DNA from: an uncultured Riemerella sp.
GTDB lineage: Bacteria > Bacteroidota > Bacteroidia > Flavobacteriales > Weeksellaceae
Direction of reading: 5' to 3'
DNA length: 9,892 bases
Assembly (NCBI GenBank): GCA_938037185.1
Contig: CALHQK010000129.1
Location: forward strand, 1 to 9,892
In this document: positions 1 to 6,595 of the stretch, one piece after another
Layout of the letters: each line of letters starts with the position of its first letter
Numbering within the stretch: position 1 is the first letter of the stretch
Notes under the pieces: model-generated
The model's input: only the letters and a program-made list of their open reading frames with translations
Told to the model about the DNA's origin: nothing
Database searches by the model: none
Position numbers and translations under genes: made by a program

Positions 1-250
1 TCCGGACACCATAGAGCAGTATAGCGGGTAACGCCCGCCACTCGCGAGAGTAGGACAAGTGCAACAGAAAGCAGGTACAGTTCGGCTGTAGTGAAATCAG
101 GTAAACTCTATGTGGTGCAACGCCAAGTATATCAGCAGATAAGGGCTGCTCGTCCAATGCTGAGGGGTAGGCGGCTAAAGTTTTATAGCAATATAAAAAT
201 AAGATAAATAACAAGCACCTTATTTCAAGGGACAGAATCCGGCTTATAGT
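1..250 (+). ncRNA. rnpB: RNase P RNA, 3' part (5' end outside window)
   Basis: This is the catalytic RNA of ribonuclease P, which removes the 5' leader of precursor tRNAs. Conserved blocks of bacterial (class A) P RNA appear in the right order: GCGGGTAACGCCCGCC (24-39), AGTAGGACAAGTGCAACAGAAAGC (from about 49, the universal core), GGTAAACTC (about 101-109), GCAACGCCAAGTA (about 117-129, usual form GCAAGGCCAAATA), GAGGGGTAGGCGGCT (about 162-176) and the terminal ACAGAATCCGGCTTAT (about 232-247). No long open frame covers the stretch. The 5' third of the molecule, including helix P1's first strand, is missing because the window begins inside the gene. The exact 3' end is estimated from the usual end a few bases after CGGCTTAT. 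It is followed within 20 bases by a hairpin terminator. Identification rests on recognising motifs, not on a covariance model. Confidence 0.93.
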
Positions 251-265
251 ATTTGTTTTAAAAAT

Positions 266-290
266 AAAACCCGCCTGCAAGCGGGTTTTT
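266..290. terminator. Bidirectional hairpin terminator between rnpB and the methyltransferase gene
   Basis: A 9-bp perfect stem, AAAACCCGC (266-274) with GCGGGTTTT (281-289), encloses the 6-base loop CTGCAA. It is followed by T residues on the plus strand. The A-rich flank at 261-269 gives a T-rich tail on the minus strand as well. It therefore can end rnpB transcription rightward and the methyltransferase operon leftward; the methyltransferase stop codon is only 6 bases away at 296-298. Confidence 0.88.
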
Positions 291-295
291 ATCTT

Positions 296-1024
296 TTATT
301 TTTCTGCTGTAACTATCACAGGCATAGAGTTTTCAGGGCTAAAATCAACTTTATTAAATCCGCCATAAAACTGAATATTTTTAAACCCTGCATTCTCCAA
401 AAACCCTTTAAGTTCTTGATAATCAATATTTATCAAAACCTCTTCGTTTTCAACTTTTTTATCTAAAATAGTTTTGAAAATAATGTTTCCATCTTCATTC
501 AAATAATAAGAACGCTCAAAAGTAACTCCCTCATTATCAATCATCGGCAAATTTCCTAAAAAATTTCCTTCTTTATTTTTAGATGTAAATTTCCAAAAAT
601 TCACCATTTGGATGATTAGTTTCCCACCTTGTTCCAGCTGAGCATAGGCTTTCTGCAAAAAAACTGAAATCTCTTTCTTGCTTTCCAAATGAGGAAGCGT
701 GTTTCCTATGTTGATAATGGTCGTAAATTTCGGAAGCCTGTCAATATCAAGCATACTCATATTTACGACTTCTACGCCTTTTTCTTTTGCTTTTTTGATG
801 AGTTTTTCGTTGATATCAATAGCTGTAACATCATAATTTTCGCCAAGTAAATACTGGGATAAATTCCCTGTTCCTGCGCCCACATCCAAAACCTTTTTGC
901 CTTTTATTTCCTCTGCAAAAAAAGTCTTGTGCAGTGGAGACAATGAAAAAATCAAATCATATTTCTCTGAAATATCATCATAAAATTTTTTCATACTTTT
1001 TTTATTCTGCGTAATATCGCTCAT
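296..1024 (-). CDS. Class I SAM-dependent methyltransferase, substrate unknown
   Basis: A 242-residue cytosolic protein with a Rossmann-type methyltransferase domain. Motif I is VLDVGAGTGNLSQYL (residues 45-59), the SAM-binding glycine-rich loop. VTAID (66-70) ends strand 2, with the acidic residue that normally contacts the SAM ribose. A TTIINIGNTLPHL segment (101-113) corresponds to the post-motif strand 4, and GGKLIIQM (133-140) to the strand 5 region. The start chosen is the ATG at 1022-1024. The frame stays open for 29 further codons upstream, but those lie inside the end of the corA-like gene. An alternative ATG is at 992-994. It is the last gene of the ribB-corA-methyltransferase operon, 14 bases after the corA stop, and ends at a hairpin terminator. 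The substrate cannot be read from the sequence; small molecules and quinones are both typical of this domain type. Confidence 0.88.
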   Translation of the reverse strand: MSDITQNKKSMKKFYDDISEKYDLIFSLSPLHKTFFAEEIKGKKVLDVGAGTGNLSQYLLGENYDVTAIDINEKLIKKAKEKGVEVVNMSMLDIDRLPKFTTIINIGNTLPHLESKKEISVFLQKAYAQLEQGGKLIIQMVNFWKFTSKNKEGNFLGNLPMIDNEGVTFERSYYLNEDGNIIFKTILDKKVENEEVLINIDYQELKGFLENAGFKNIQFYGGFNKVDFSPENSMPVIVTAEK

Positions 1025-1038
1025 ATTCAGTGTTTTAA

Positions 1039-1944
1039 TTATTTCACATTTTTCCTTTTCATGAAAATAGAAGTCACTATCACGATGACTACCATGATGC
1101 CAAGCATCCAATAAAAGCCGTATTCATGGTCTATTCCGAACATTTCCTGAAAATTCATTCCGTAAAGACTCGCCAAAAAGGTTATCGGCAAGAAATACGC
1201 TGAATATACAGCTAAAATTTTCATGGACTCGTTATTTCTCTGGTCAGACAGCGCCAAAAACAGACTTATAAGACTGGTAGACTGCGAGTTAAGATATTCA
1301 AATCCACTCATCACCTCCGTATAGGTATCTTTCAAATCATTGAATTCTATTTTTTCTATCGGGAGCTTATCATAAAAATTAACCCACTCATTAGAAATGG
1401 ACAAAAGTTTCAGATTAAGGCTCGCTCGTCTTTTCAGACGATATAGACGCTTGATTTCGTTAGAGTTAGAATCCGTTTTAGTGAAAATATCATTTTCTAT
1501 TTTTTCCATTTTCTCTAAAAGATTGATATTTTCTTTTCTATAAGATTTCAAAATGCCAGAACCCAGCTCCAAAGCTATCCGATAGGGATTGGCAGCCTGA
1601 AAAGTTCCATTTTTCAGTTCTTCAGAGAGTTTTTTAATTCGCTCATTATCAACTCTATGAACTGTCAAAATAAGATTTTCTTTAATGAAAATCCCAACTT
1701 TCGTACTAATATCGTTAATAGAATTCAAAAACTTGTTGCCTGGTTCAGAACTCGTCCTCGCTAGAATAAATTTAATTTCGCCCAAATCTTCAGCTTTGGG
1801 AAGATGATTGGCATTAATACAATCTTTTAGGTGTAATATATTGATTTTGTATTGTTTAGATATTTCTGAAATATTTTCATATTTCATATCCTGAATATCA
1901 ATCCATTCAAAAATATCATTTTTATATAGTGACTTAACTATCAT
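1039..1944 (-). CDS. corA: CorA-family divalent cation (Mg2+) transporter
   Basis: A 301-residue inner-membrane channel of the CorA/Mrs2/Alr1 superfamily, which works as a homopentamer to let Mg2+ (sometimes Co2+ or Ni2+) into the cell. Residues 1-240 form the soluble funnel domain, including a long charged helical stretch from about 130 to 235. Two membrane segments follow at the extreme C-terminus (about 241-260 and 276-295), the family hallmark. The signature YGMNF (261-265) closes the first segment and is the selectivity-filter Gly-Met-Asn. The short loop after it is acidic (E267, D272, E274). The C-terminal tail KRKNVK is basic, as expected on the cytosolic side. The ATG at 1942-1944 lies only 4 bases after the ribB-like stop, so the two are probably co-transcribed. 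The functional link to riboflavin synthesis is not obvious; DHBP synthase needs Mg2+, but a link from that is speculation. Confidence 0.93.
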   Translation of the reverse strand: MIVKSLYKNDIFEWIDIQDMKYENISEISKQYKINILHLKDCINANHLPKAEDLGEIKFILARTSSEPGNKFLNSINDISTKVGIFIKENLILTVHRVDNERIKKLSEELKNGTFQAANPYRIALELGSGILKSYRKENINLLEKMEKIENDIFTKTDSNSNEIKRLYRLKRRASLNLKLLSISNEWVNFYDKLPIEKIEFNDLKDTYTEVMSGFEYLNSQSTSLISLFLALSDQRNNESMKILAVYSAYFLPITFLASLYGMNFQEMFGIDHEYGFYWMLGIMVVIVIVTSIFMKRKNVK

Positions 1945-1948
1945 AATA

Positions 1949-3064
1949 TCAAATCTTTACCATTTCTGTAATCTCCACATCATAACCGCTTACTATTGGT
2001 TTCTGATCTGTATTTTGAGATAAAATTTTTATTTTATGAATTCCTAACTCCTTGATAATCTGAATTCCTATTCCATAATCTTTAAAATTCTGAGTATTTC
2101 TAAACTCTGTATTTTCTTGATTATTGATGAACTGCTGAAGTTTTCGCAGTGTATTCTCCGTAGTGGAAACATTATTGATAAAAACTATCACTCCTCTGCC
2201 CTCTTCGTTTATTTTAGCCGTTATTTTCCCCAATAAAGACTTCTCTCCATTAGCCAAAATACTCAGCACATCGAAGTAAGACCCAGAAGACTGCACCCGC
2301 ACGAGAACCTCATCATTTACCGACCAGCTTCCTTTGGATAAAGCAAAATGCACCTGCTCCGTGTATTTCTCCTTAAAGGCATAAAACCTGAAATCTCCAT
2401 AAAAAGTTTTCACTTCTCTTTCTTCTATTTTATCTATCAAATCTCCATTTTTCAAGCGGTATTCTATCAAATCCTCTATGGAAACTATTTTTAGGTTTTG
2501 CTTTTGGGCAAGTTCTGCCAGCTGTGGAAGCCTTGCCATCGTTCCATCTTCGTTCATGATTTCGCAGATTACTCCGCCCTCTTTCAGCCCTGCGAGTCTG
2601 GTCAAATCTATCGCTGCCTCGGTGTGTCCTGCGCGTTTCAGTACTCCGCCTTCTTTGGCTCTGAGAGGGAAAATATGCCCAGGGCGCATGAAATCAGTAG
2701 GTTTGCTCTTTTCATCCATCAAAGCTAAAATAGTTCTGGCTCTATCATTCGCTGAAATCCCCGTAGATACGCCATCTCCCAGCAAATCCACTGATACCGT
2801 AAAGGCTGTTTCTTTTGGGTCGGTACTGCGGGAAACCATAGCCTCCAAGCCCAATTCATCACACCTGCTTTCGGGAAGCGGCGTACAGATAAGCCCACGC
2901 CCATGGATGGTCATAAAATTGATAATCTCTGGTGTAGTCAGCTCCGCAGCAGAGAGGAAATCGCCCTCGTTCTCGCGGTTTTCATCATCTACTACGATGA
3001 TGATTTTGCCGTTTTTAAGGTCTTCTATGGCTTCTGAAATTGTATTTAATGTGATATTTTTCAT
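1949..3064 (-). CDS. ribB: 3,4-dihydroxy-2-butanone-4-phosphate synthase with a degenerate GTP cyclohydrolase II domain (RibBX-like)
   Basis: A 371-residue, two-domain cytosolic protein. Residues 1-205 are DHBP synthase, which turns ribulose 5-phosphate into the C4 unit of riboflavin plus formate. All signatures are intact: DDENRENEGD (26-35, Mg2+ and substrate acidic cluster), TGISANDRARTI (101-112), RPGHIFPLRAKEGG (127-140) and RAGHTEAAIDL (144-154). Residues about 215-371 align with GTP cyclohydrolase II, but the zinc motif is gone. Where RibA has RVHSECLTGD followed by RCDCG, this protein has RVQSSGSYFD (256-265) and no cysteine. Its only cysteines (60, 68, 167) are in the first domain. 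EGRG (288-291) and the late DYGIGIQIIKELGIHKI (329-345) show the fold persists. Degenerate 'RibBX' proteins are known in other bacteria, including Shewanella. First gene of the operon with corA and the methyltransferase; a -7/-33 promoter lies just upstream and I saw no FMN riboswitch. Confidence 0.94.
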   Translation of the reverse strand: MKNITLNTISEAIEDLKNGKIIIVVDDENRENEGDFLSAAELTTPEIINFMTIHGRGLICTPLPESRCDELGLEAMVSRSTDPKETAFTVSVDLLGDGVSTGISANDRARTILALMDEKSKPTDFMRPGHIFPLRAKEGGVLKRAGHTEAAIDLTRLAGLKEGGVICEIMNEDGTMARLPQLAELAQKQNLKIVSIEDLIEYRLKNGDLIDKIEEREVKTFYGDFRFYAFKEKYTEQVHFALSKGSWSVNDEVLVRVQSSGSYFDVLSILANGEKSLLGKITAKINEEGRGVIVFINNVSTTENTLRKLQQFINNQENTEFRNTQNFKDYGIGIQIIKELGIHKIKILSQNTDQKPIVSGYDVEITEMVKI

Positions 3065-3080
3065 GTCAATTTTATTTCTA

Positions 3081-3112
3081 CAAAGATAATTATTAACATC
3101 AGATTTTCTAAA
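3081..3112 (-). promoter_or_regulatory. Probable promoter of the ribB-corA-methyltransferase operon
   Basis: On the minus strand TATCTTTG (3081-3088) matches the Bacteroidota -7 consensus TAnnTTTG exactly. A weaker -33 element TTTA (3109-3112, consensus TTTG) lies 20 bases upstream. The predicted start of transcription is about 3077, giving a leader of roughly 13 bases before the ATG at 3064. This leaves no room for an FMN riboswitch. Confidence 0.6.
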
Positions 3113-3117
3113 GTTTT

Positions 3118-3681
3118 TTAATATCTATCTCCGTATATATTCTTTGCTTTTAGTGTATATTTTTTGACAAAGTCCGTTTTACTCTCTGTGTAGACATCTC
3201 TATTATGCTCAAATTTTTTCCAAAGGAGAAGTTTCATTTTTTCATATTCTTTTGCTACATTTTGATTTTCAATAAGATAATCCCGAAAATAAAGTTCATC
3301 ATTATCGCCTCTCAATCTTATATGCAAATGGAATACCTTTTCCGCAAAACCATTTATGGTATATCCTTTGTTATACACCATTCTATCTTTATCACGGGAC
3401 ATGCAGAGATAGTGGTTTTTGTCCAAAATATCAGAAATATTTTTCAGACTATTTTTATCATCGCATTCTATAAGGATGTCAATAATTGGTTTTGCCCAAA
3501 TGGAAGGAACCGCTGTGCTTCCTATATGGCTAATAGTAACTCCCTCATTTATAATAGTTTCCAAATATTGCTTTTCTTCCTGAAACCATTTTTCCCATAG
3601 AGTATTGTGTGGGACTAATTTGATTGGGAACAGCTGCCACAGCTCTTCAAGCGGCATTTTTAATAATTCTCTATTGTTCAA
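3118..3681 (-). CDS. GrpB/UPF0157 family nucleotidyltransferase-like protein
   Basis: A 187-residue protein of the GrpB (UPF0157) family, a minimal nucleotidyltransferase-fold family of uncertain role; a CoaE-linked function has been proposed for some members. The signature HIGSTAVPSIWAKPIIDILI (residues 52-71) contains the GS motif and the Asp that would hold metal. HLHIR (118-122) and YFRDYLIENQNVAKEYEKMK (131-150) are the usual later blocks. The length is normal for the family. The first codon is a TTG (3679-3681); an ATG eight codons later (3655-3657) is the alternative and would give 179 residues. I kept the longer form because family members, as I recall them, have several residues in front of the LEELWQLFPI block. 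The gene stands alone, divergent from pnuC, and its stop lies 53 bases before the ribB-like gene, which has its own promoter. No partner gene hints at its job. Confidence 0.87.
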   Translation of the reverse strand: MNNRELLKMPLEELWQLFPIKLVPHNTLWEKWFQEEKQYLETIINEGVTISHIGSTAVPSIWAKPIIDILIECDDKNSLKNISDILDKNHYLCMSRDKDRMVYNKGYTINGFAEKVFHLHIRLRGDNDELYFRDYLIENQNVAKEYEKMKLLLWKKFEHNRDVYTESKTDFVKKYTLKAKNIYGDRY

Positions 3682-3697
3682 AAATTTAATCTAAATA

Positions 3698-3732
3698 TTG
3701 ACACAAATATAATCAAAATAACCTTATCTTTG
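3698..3732 (+). promoter_or_regulatory. Probable pnuC promoter, close enough to the ATG to give a near-leaderless message
   Basis: TATCTTTG (3725-3732) is an exact TAnnTTTG -7 element on the plus strand. TTG (3698-3700, inside TTGACA) is placed 24 bases before it and could serve as a loose -33 element. The ATG begins at 3738, only 5 bases after the -7 element, so transcription from this promoter would start at or next to the start codon. The GrpB-family -7 element (3704-3711) lies between the two plus-strand elements. Confidence 0.5.
3704..3711 (-). promoter_or_regulatory. -7 promoter element for the GrpB-family gene
   Basis: Minus-strand TATATTTG fits the Bacteroidota -7 consensus TAnnTTTG exactly. 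I found no good TTTG about 20 bases upstream, so the promoter is half supported. Transcription from about 3700 would leave about 20 bases before the TTG start or about 43 before the ATG at 3657. The element lies inside the span of the opposing pnuC promoter. Confidence 0.5.
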
Positions 3733-3737
3733 GGCTG

Positions 3738-4388
3738 ATGAATCCATATGAACTTTTTATAAAACCTTACGAGGAATATACTTTTTTTCAGATTTTTTTA
3801 GAGACTGTGGCGGCTTTTTTCGGTCTGCTGAGTGTTTTTTTCTCCGTGAAAAGGAATATCTGGGTCTATCCCACAGGCATCATCAGCACTACGATTTATG
3901 TTTATATTCTCTTTAATTTTGGGCTTTTGGGAGATATGCTTATCAATGTTTATTACAGCATTATGAGCATCTACGGCTGGATTTCTTGGAACAAAAGCAC
4001 AGAAAACCAAATCATCAGCGTAGATTTTGCCAAGAAAAAAGACTGGCTGGTGGGACTAAATCTGTTTGCGATGAGTTTTGTAGCGGTCTGTGGAGTTTAT
4101 TATTTTAAACCTTTTATAGACAATCATTTCTCTATGAACGGCGTAAGTCTTGGTTTTCAGCAACTTGACTGGGCAAACTGGCTGGATATTTTCACTACTT
4201 CTCTGTTTCTCATCGGGATGTGGTTCATGGCAAAACGAAAGGTAGAAAACTGGCTTTTCTGGATTGTAGGCGATTTAATCTGTATTCCGATGATGCTCTA
4301 CAAGGGACTGGGAATCACCTCCTTGCAGTATATCGTTTTTACGATAATGGCTGTAATGGGCTATCAAAAGTGGAGAAAAACACTATAA
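3738..4388 (+). CDS. pnuC: PnuC-family nicotinamide riboside transporter
   Basis: A 216-residue inner-membrane protein of the PnuC/Pnu transporter family (SWEET-like fold), facilitating uptake of nicotinamide riboside for NAD salvage; uptake is driven by phosphorylation of the substrate inside the cell. About seven hydrophobic segments are visible, for example 18-36, 43-60, 66-84, 104-123, 150-165, 171-187 and 192-208. Family blocks are NIWVYPTGIISTTIYVYILF (40-59), GDMLINVYYSIMSIYGWISW (65-84) and NWLFWIVGDL (171-180) with SLQYIVFTIMAVMGYQKW (195-212), rich in the Trp/Tyr/Asn/Asp residues that line the substrate site. Relatives carry thiamine (PnuT) or riboflavin (PnuX). The nearby pncB favours the NAD-precursor role, and no TPP riboswitch precedes it. 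The ATG at 3738 gives MNPYELFIKPYEE, a sensible start. The kinase/adenylyltransferase that usually serves it (NadR) is not in this window. Confidence 0.9.
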   Translation: MNPYELFIKPYEEYTFFQIFLETVAAFFGLLSVFFSVKRNIWVYPTGIISTTIYVYILFNFGLLGDMLINVYYSIMSIYGWISWNKSTENQIISVDFAKKKDWLVGLNLFAMSFVAVCGVYYFKPFIDNHFSMNGVSLGFQQLDWANWLDIFTTSLFLIGMWFMAKRKVENWLFWIVGDLICIPMMLYKGLGITSLQYIVFTIMAVMGYQKWRKTL

Positions 4389-4474
4389 TTTCTTCATTAG
4401 ATGTGTTTTAAGTTTATTCAAAAAATAGACGAGTTTATTGTGTTTTTCGTAATTGAGATTATAAGAAGTTAGCG

Positions 4475-4717
4475 TTATCTCTTTTTTATCAAATTTTTAG
4501 TTATAATAGAGATTAAAAGAATTATAACTACATTTATGATGATATTCTTTGGTAAATAGCTAAACTGGGGTTCTTGGTCTATTACTAATTGGTAATAAAT
4601 GGTTAGCGGAAAGCCAATGGTAAAGGAATAAACCTCTTCAGCCAGCCATAATGAATACAGATAGTTTAATAATCCTGCAATAAATATAATAAGCAGCAAT
4701 AGTCTTAAATCTTTCAT
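4475..4717 (-). CDS. Small two-helix membrane protein, function unknown
   Basis: I do not recognise this 80-residue protein. It has two hydrophobic segments, about 4-24 (LRLLLLIIFIAGLLNYLYSL) and about 57-75 (KNIIINVVIILLISIIT), and a basic C-terminus (KNLIKKR). By the positive-inside rule, the C-terminal tail should lie in the cytosol and, with two spans, the N-terminus too; the middle (about 25-56) would face the periplasm. Its ATG (4715-4717) follows the stop of the lipoprotein gene by a single base, so the two are very likely translated from one message. It ends convergent to pnuC across an 86-base gap without a convincing terminator. The coupling suggests the two proteins share a task in the envelope, but the sequence does not say which. 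Confidence 0.72.
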   Translation of the reverse strand: MKDLRLLLLIIFIAGLLNYLYSLWLAEEVYSFTIGFPLTIYYQLVIDQEPQFSYLPKNIIINVVIILLISIITKNLIKKR

Positions 4718-4718
4718 T

Positions 4719-5234
4719 TTATTTGAACTTTATCCATTCAGAAGACCATTCATATTCTTTTTCTTTGCTCTTTATTTTATAGAGAAAGTGCAGTCTTACT
4801 TTCTTATCGTCCTTTGTGACCTTTAAGAGTCTGTTATTTATAATCAGTTTTGTTTCGCTTGTTCTCAATTCTTTAGGTTTTAAAGATACTCTATAACTAC
4901 CACTGCAATGGAATATAAATTCAAAAGCTAAATCTTGGATTTCTTTATTTTGGAAAATCTTTTCATAATCACAGAAAGCTCTATATGCTCCATCTTGATT
5001 TTCTATGATAAATTGGTCTGCAGTCTCGGCGCAGCAGGAAAGATTTAATAGATCTTCATTGAAATATAAATGTTGGTATTGGCTGGTCTTATTATGAAAA
5101 GAAAGAGAATACTCTGTATTATTTTGGTCTATTTGCTTTATAGGCGTTAATCTAAATACAGGCGCATAATGCTGGCATGACACAAAAAGTAATAATACAG
5201 GCAACAGATAAAAGTAACGCTTGAACATCATCAT
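4719..5234 (-). CDS. Putative lipoprotein, function unknown
   Basis: A 171-residue protein with a lipoprotein signal peptide: MMMFKRY, a hydrophobic core YLLPVLLLFV, then a lipobox-like LFVSC with Cys20 as the lipidated residue. The residues after it (QHYAPV) lack the Ser-Asp-acidic export signal that sends Bacteroidota lipoproteins to the cell surface, so a periplasm-facing position is more likely. The mature part looks beta-rich, with alternating hydrophobic and polar residues (EYSLSFHNK, LAFEFIFHC, SYRVSLKP, VRLHFLYKIK), and holds four more cysteines (67, 68, 88, 110), which could form disulfides. No family was recognised. The gene starts with three ATG codons in a row (5226-5234), so the exact start is ambiguous by up to two residues. 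It precedes the small membrane protein gene with a one-base gap and has its own candidate promoter, divergent from pncB. Confidence 0.78.
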   Translation of the reverse strand: MMMFKRYFYLLPVLLLFVSCQHYAPVFRLTPIKQIDQNNTEYSLSFHNKTSQYQHLYFNEDLLNLSCCAETADQFIIENQDGAYRAFCDYEKIFQNKEIQDLAFEFIFHCSGSYRVSLKPKELRTSETKLIINNRLLKVTKDDKKVRLHFLYKIKSKEKEYEWSSEWIKFK

Positions 5235-5250
5235 CTTTGATTAATTGGAA

Positions 5251-5282
5251 CAAATTTAATTATTTGTCTATTTAAACACAAT
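5251..5282 (-). promoter_or_regulatory. Probable promoter of the lipoprotein/small membrane protein pair
   Basis: On the minus strand TAAATTTG (5251-5258) fits the TAnnTTTG -7 consensus, and ATTG (5279-5282) is a near match to the -33 TTTG, with a 20-base spacer. The predicted start of transcription is about 5247, some 13 bases before the first ATG. For the divergent pncB I saw only TATTTTTA (5301-5308) as a weak -7 candidate. Confidence 0.5.
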
Positions 5283-5336
5283 TTTAATAATAGAAATTCG
5301 TATTTTTATGGCTTTAATTTTAAATAGAATTTAAAA

Positions 5337-6509
5337 ATGAGCGTAGTTTTTAACTCTATATTAGACAATGATTTTTACAAATTCACCATGCAATGCGCTG
5401 TGGTAAAGCTCTTTCCAGATGCGAGGGTGAAATATGAATTCATCAACCGAGGGAAACATTCCTTCCCACAAGGCTTTGACGATGCCCTCAGAAAAGCCAT
5501 CAACGAAATGGCAAAACTCCAGCTTACCAAAGCAGAAAAAGAATTTTTAAAGAAAAATTGTCCATACCTAAATCTGCCTTATTTAGACTTTTTAGAAGGA
5601 TACCACTACGACCCTTCCGAAGTGAAAATCAATCAGATAGGAAACGATTTAGAAGTTACCGTAGAAGGACTTTGGTACAGAACCATACTTTGGGAAGTGC
5701 CGCTGCTGTCACTCGTCAGTGAACTTTATTACAAAATAAATGGTATGGAGCGCCAAACTGATGAGGAAATCACCCGAAAAACCCTAGAAAAAGCCAAAAA
5801 CCTCATAGAACTAAAAGTCAATTTCGCGGAGTTCGGGACACGAAGAAGGCACTCCTACAAAGTCCATGATGTAGTGATGAAAGCCCTTACCCAAGATTCC
5901 AACAGCTATTTCATTGGTTCTTCCAATGTTCATTTTGCAATGAAATACGGCGTAAAACCTATCGGAACCCACGCCCACGAATGGTTCATGTTCCATGGTG
6001 CACAATATGGCTTTAAGATGGCAAATGCGCTTTCTCTGGAGCATTGGGTGGATGTTTACCGCGGTGACTTGGGAGTTGCGCTTTCGGACACTTATACTAC
6101 TGATGTGTTTTTCAAGCAATTTGATAAAAAGTTTGCTAAACTTTTCGATGGAGTAAGGCACGACAGCGGCGACCCGATAGCTTTCGCTGAGAAAACCATC
6201 AAGCACTACGAAAAACATGGCATCAATCCTTTGTTTAAATACATTATTTTCTCGGATAATCTTAATTTAGAAAAAATCTCCGAAATCACACAGGCTTGCC
6301 GAGGAAAAGTAGGGCTTTCCTTTGGAATTGGGACAAATCTGACCAATGATGTGGGGCTTACTCCAATGAATATCGTAATGAAACTCACAGGAGTTCTTGG
6401 CGCAAATGACGAATGGATACCAACCGTGAAATTTTCCGATGAAAAAGGAAAACAAACAGGCGACCCAAAAATGATAGAACTCGTGAAAGAATCTCTAAGA
6501 ATAAAATAA
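5337..6509 (+). CDS. pncB: Nicotinate phosphoribosyltransferase
   Basis: A 390-residue cytosolic enzyme that joins nicotinic acid and PRPP to make nicotinate mononucleotide, with ATP hydrolysis, in the Preiss-Handler branch of NAD synthesis. The length is that of the bacterial PncB group. Signatures are complete: NSILDNDFYKFTM at the N-terminus (6-18), FAEFGTRRRHSY (163-174), GTHAHEWFM (210-218) with His214 in the position of the autophosphorylated histidine, GVRHDSGDP (272-280) for phosphoribosyl binding, FSDNLN (305-310) and SFGIGTNLT (328-336). The ATG at 5337 gives MSVVFNSILDNDFYKF, a normal start for the family. It is transcribed alone and closed by a strong terminator. With pnuC 950 bases upstream it forms a loose NAD-salvage neighbourhood, although two unrelated-looking minus-strand genes lie between them. 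Confidence 0.96.
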   Translation: MSVVFNSILDNDFYKFTMQCAVVKLFPDARVKYEFINRGKHSFPQGFDDALRKAINEMAKLQLTKAEKEFLKKNCPYLNLPYLDFLEGYHYDPSEVKINQIGNDLEVTVEGLWYRTILWEVPLLSLVSELYYKINGMERQTDEEITRKTLEKAKNLIELKVNFAEFGTRRRHSYKVHDVVMKALTQDSNSYFIGSSNVHFAMKYGVKPIGTHAHEWFMFHGAQYGFKMANALSLEHWVDVYRGDLGVALSDTYTTDVFFKQFDKKFAKLFDGVRHDSGDPIAFAEKTIKHYEKHGINPLFKYIIFSDNLNLEKISEITQACRGKVGLSFGIGTNLTNDVGLTPMNIVMKLTGVLGANDEWIPTVKFSDEKGKQTGDPKMIELVKESLRIK

Positions 6510-6537
6510 ACCACACTTTATGTGGTTTTATTTTTTT
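6508..6537 (+). terminator. Intrinsic terminator of pncB
   Basis: An 8-bp perfect stem AAACCACA (6508-6515) with TGTGGTTT (6521-6528), loop CTTTA, is followed by TTATTTTTTT (to 6537). It overlaps the last two bases of the pncB stop codon. It isolates pncB from the sigma factor gene, which must therefore have its own promoter. Confidence 0.85.
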
Positions 6538-6547
6538 CAAATAAATG

Positions 6548-6580
6548 TGTAACAAATCCTAAAATTTAATACTAATTAAC
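6548..6580 (+). promoter_or_regulatory. Candidate sigma-factor-dependent (autoregulated) promoter of the ECF operon
   Basis: The 86 bases between pncB and the sigma factor gene lack any TAnnTTTG element. They hold TGTAAC (6548-6553), resembling the AAC-type -35 motifs of ECF promoters, with the A/T-rich stretch TACTAATTA about 16 bases further on. Autoregulation is common for ECF operons. This is a suggestion from motif likeness only; no consensus for this sigma factor is known to me. Confidence 0.25.
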
Positions 6581-6595
6581 TAAAAAAATCAATCA

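Noticed and set aside
1025..1111. Upstream extension of the methyltransferase frame to a start at 1111 (29 more residues).
   Set aside because: It would overlap the last 73 bases of the corA-like gene, and the extra residues (MDAWHHGSHRDSDF) do not belong to the methyltransferase fold. The ATG at 1022-1024 fits the operon spacing.
2478..3089. A 203-codon plus-strand open frame opposite the ribB-like gene.
   Set aside because: It lies entirely antisense to the highly conserved DHBP synthase domain; its serine- and proline-rich product is a reflection of that gene's codons and shows no domain.
3065..3117. Possible FMN riboswitch ahead of the ribB-like gene.
   Set aside because: Only 53 bases separate it from the upstream gene and a -7 promoter element lies within 25 bases of the ATG. 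There is no room for the aptamer and no conserved motif.
4455..4487. GAGAT...ATCTC followed by T residues as a terminator of pnuC.
   Set aside because: The stem is only 5 bp with a 17-base loop and it overlaps the end of the small membrane protein gene; too weak to call.
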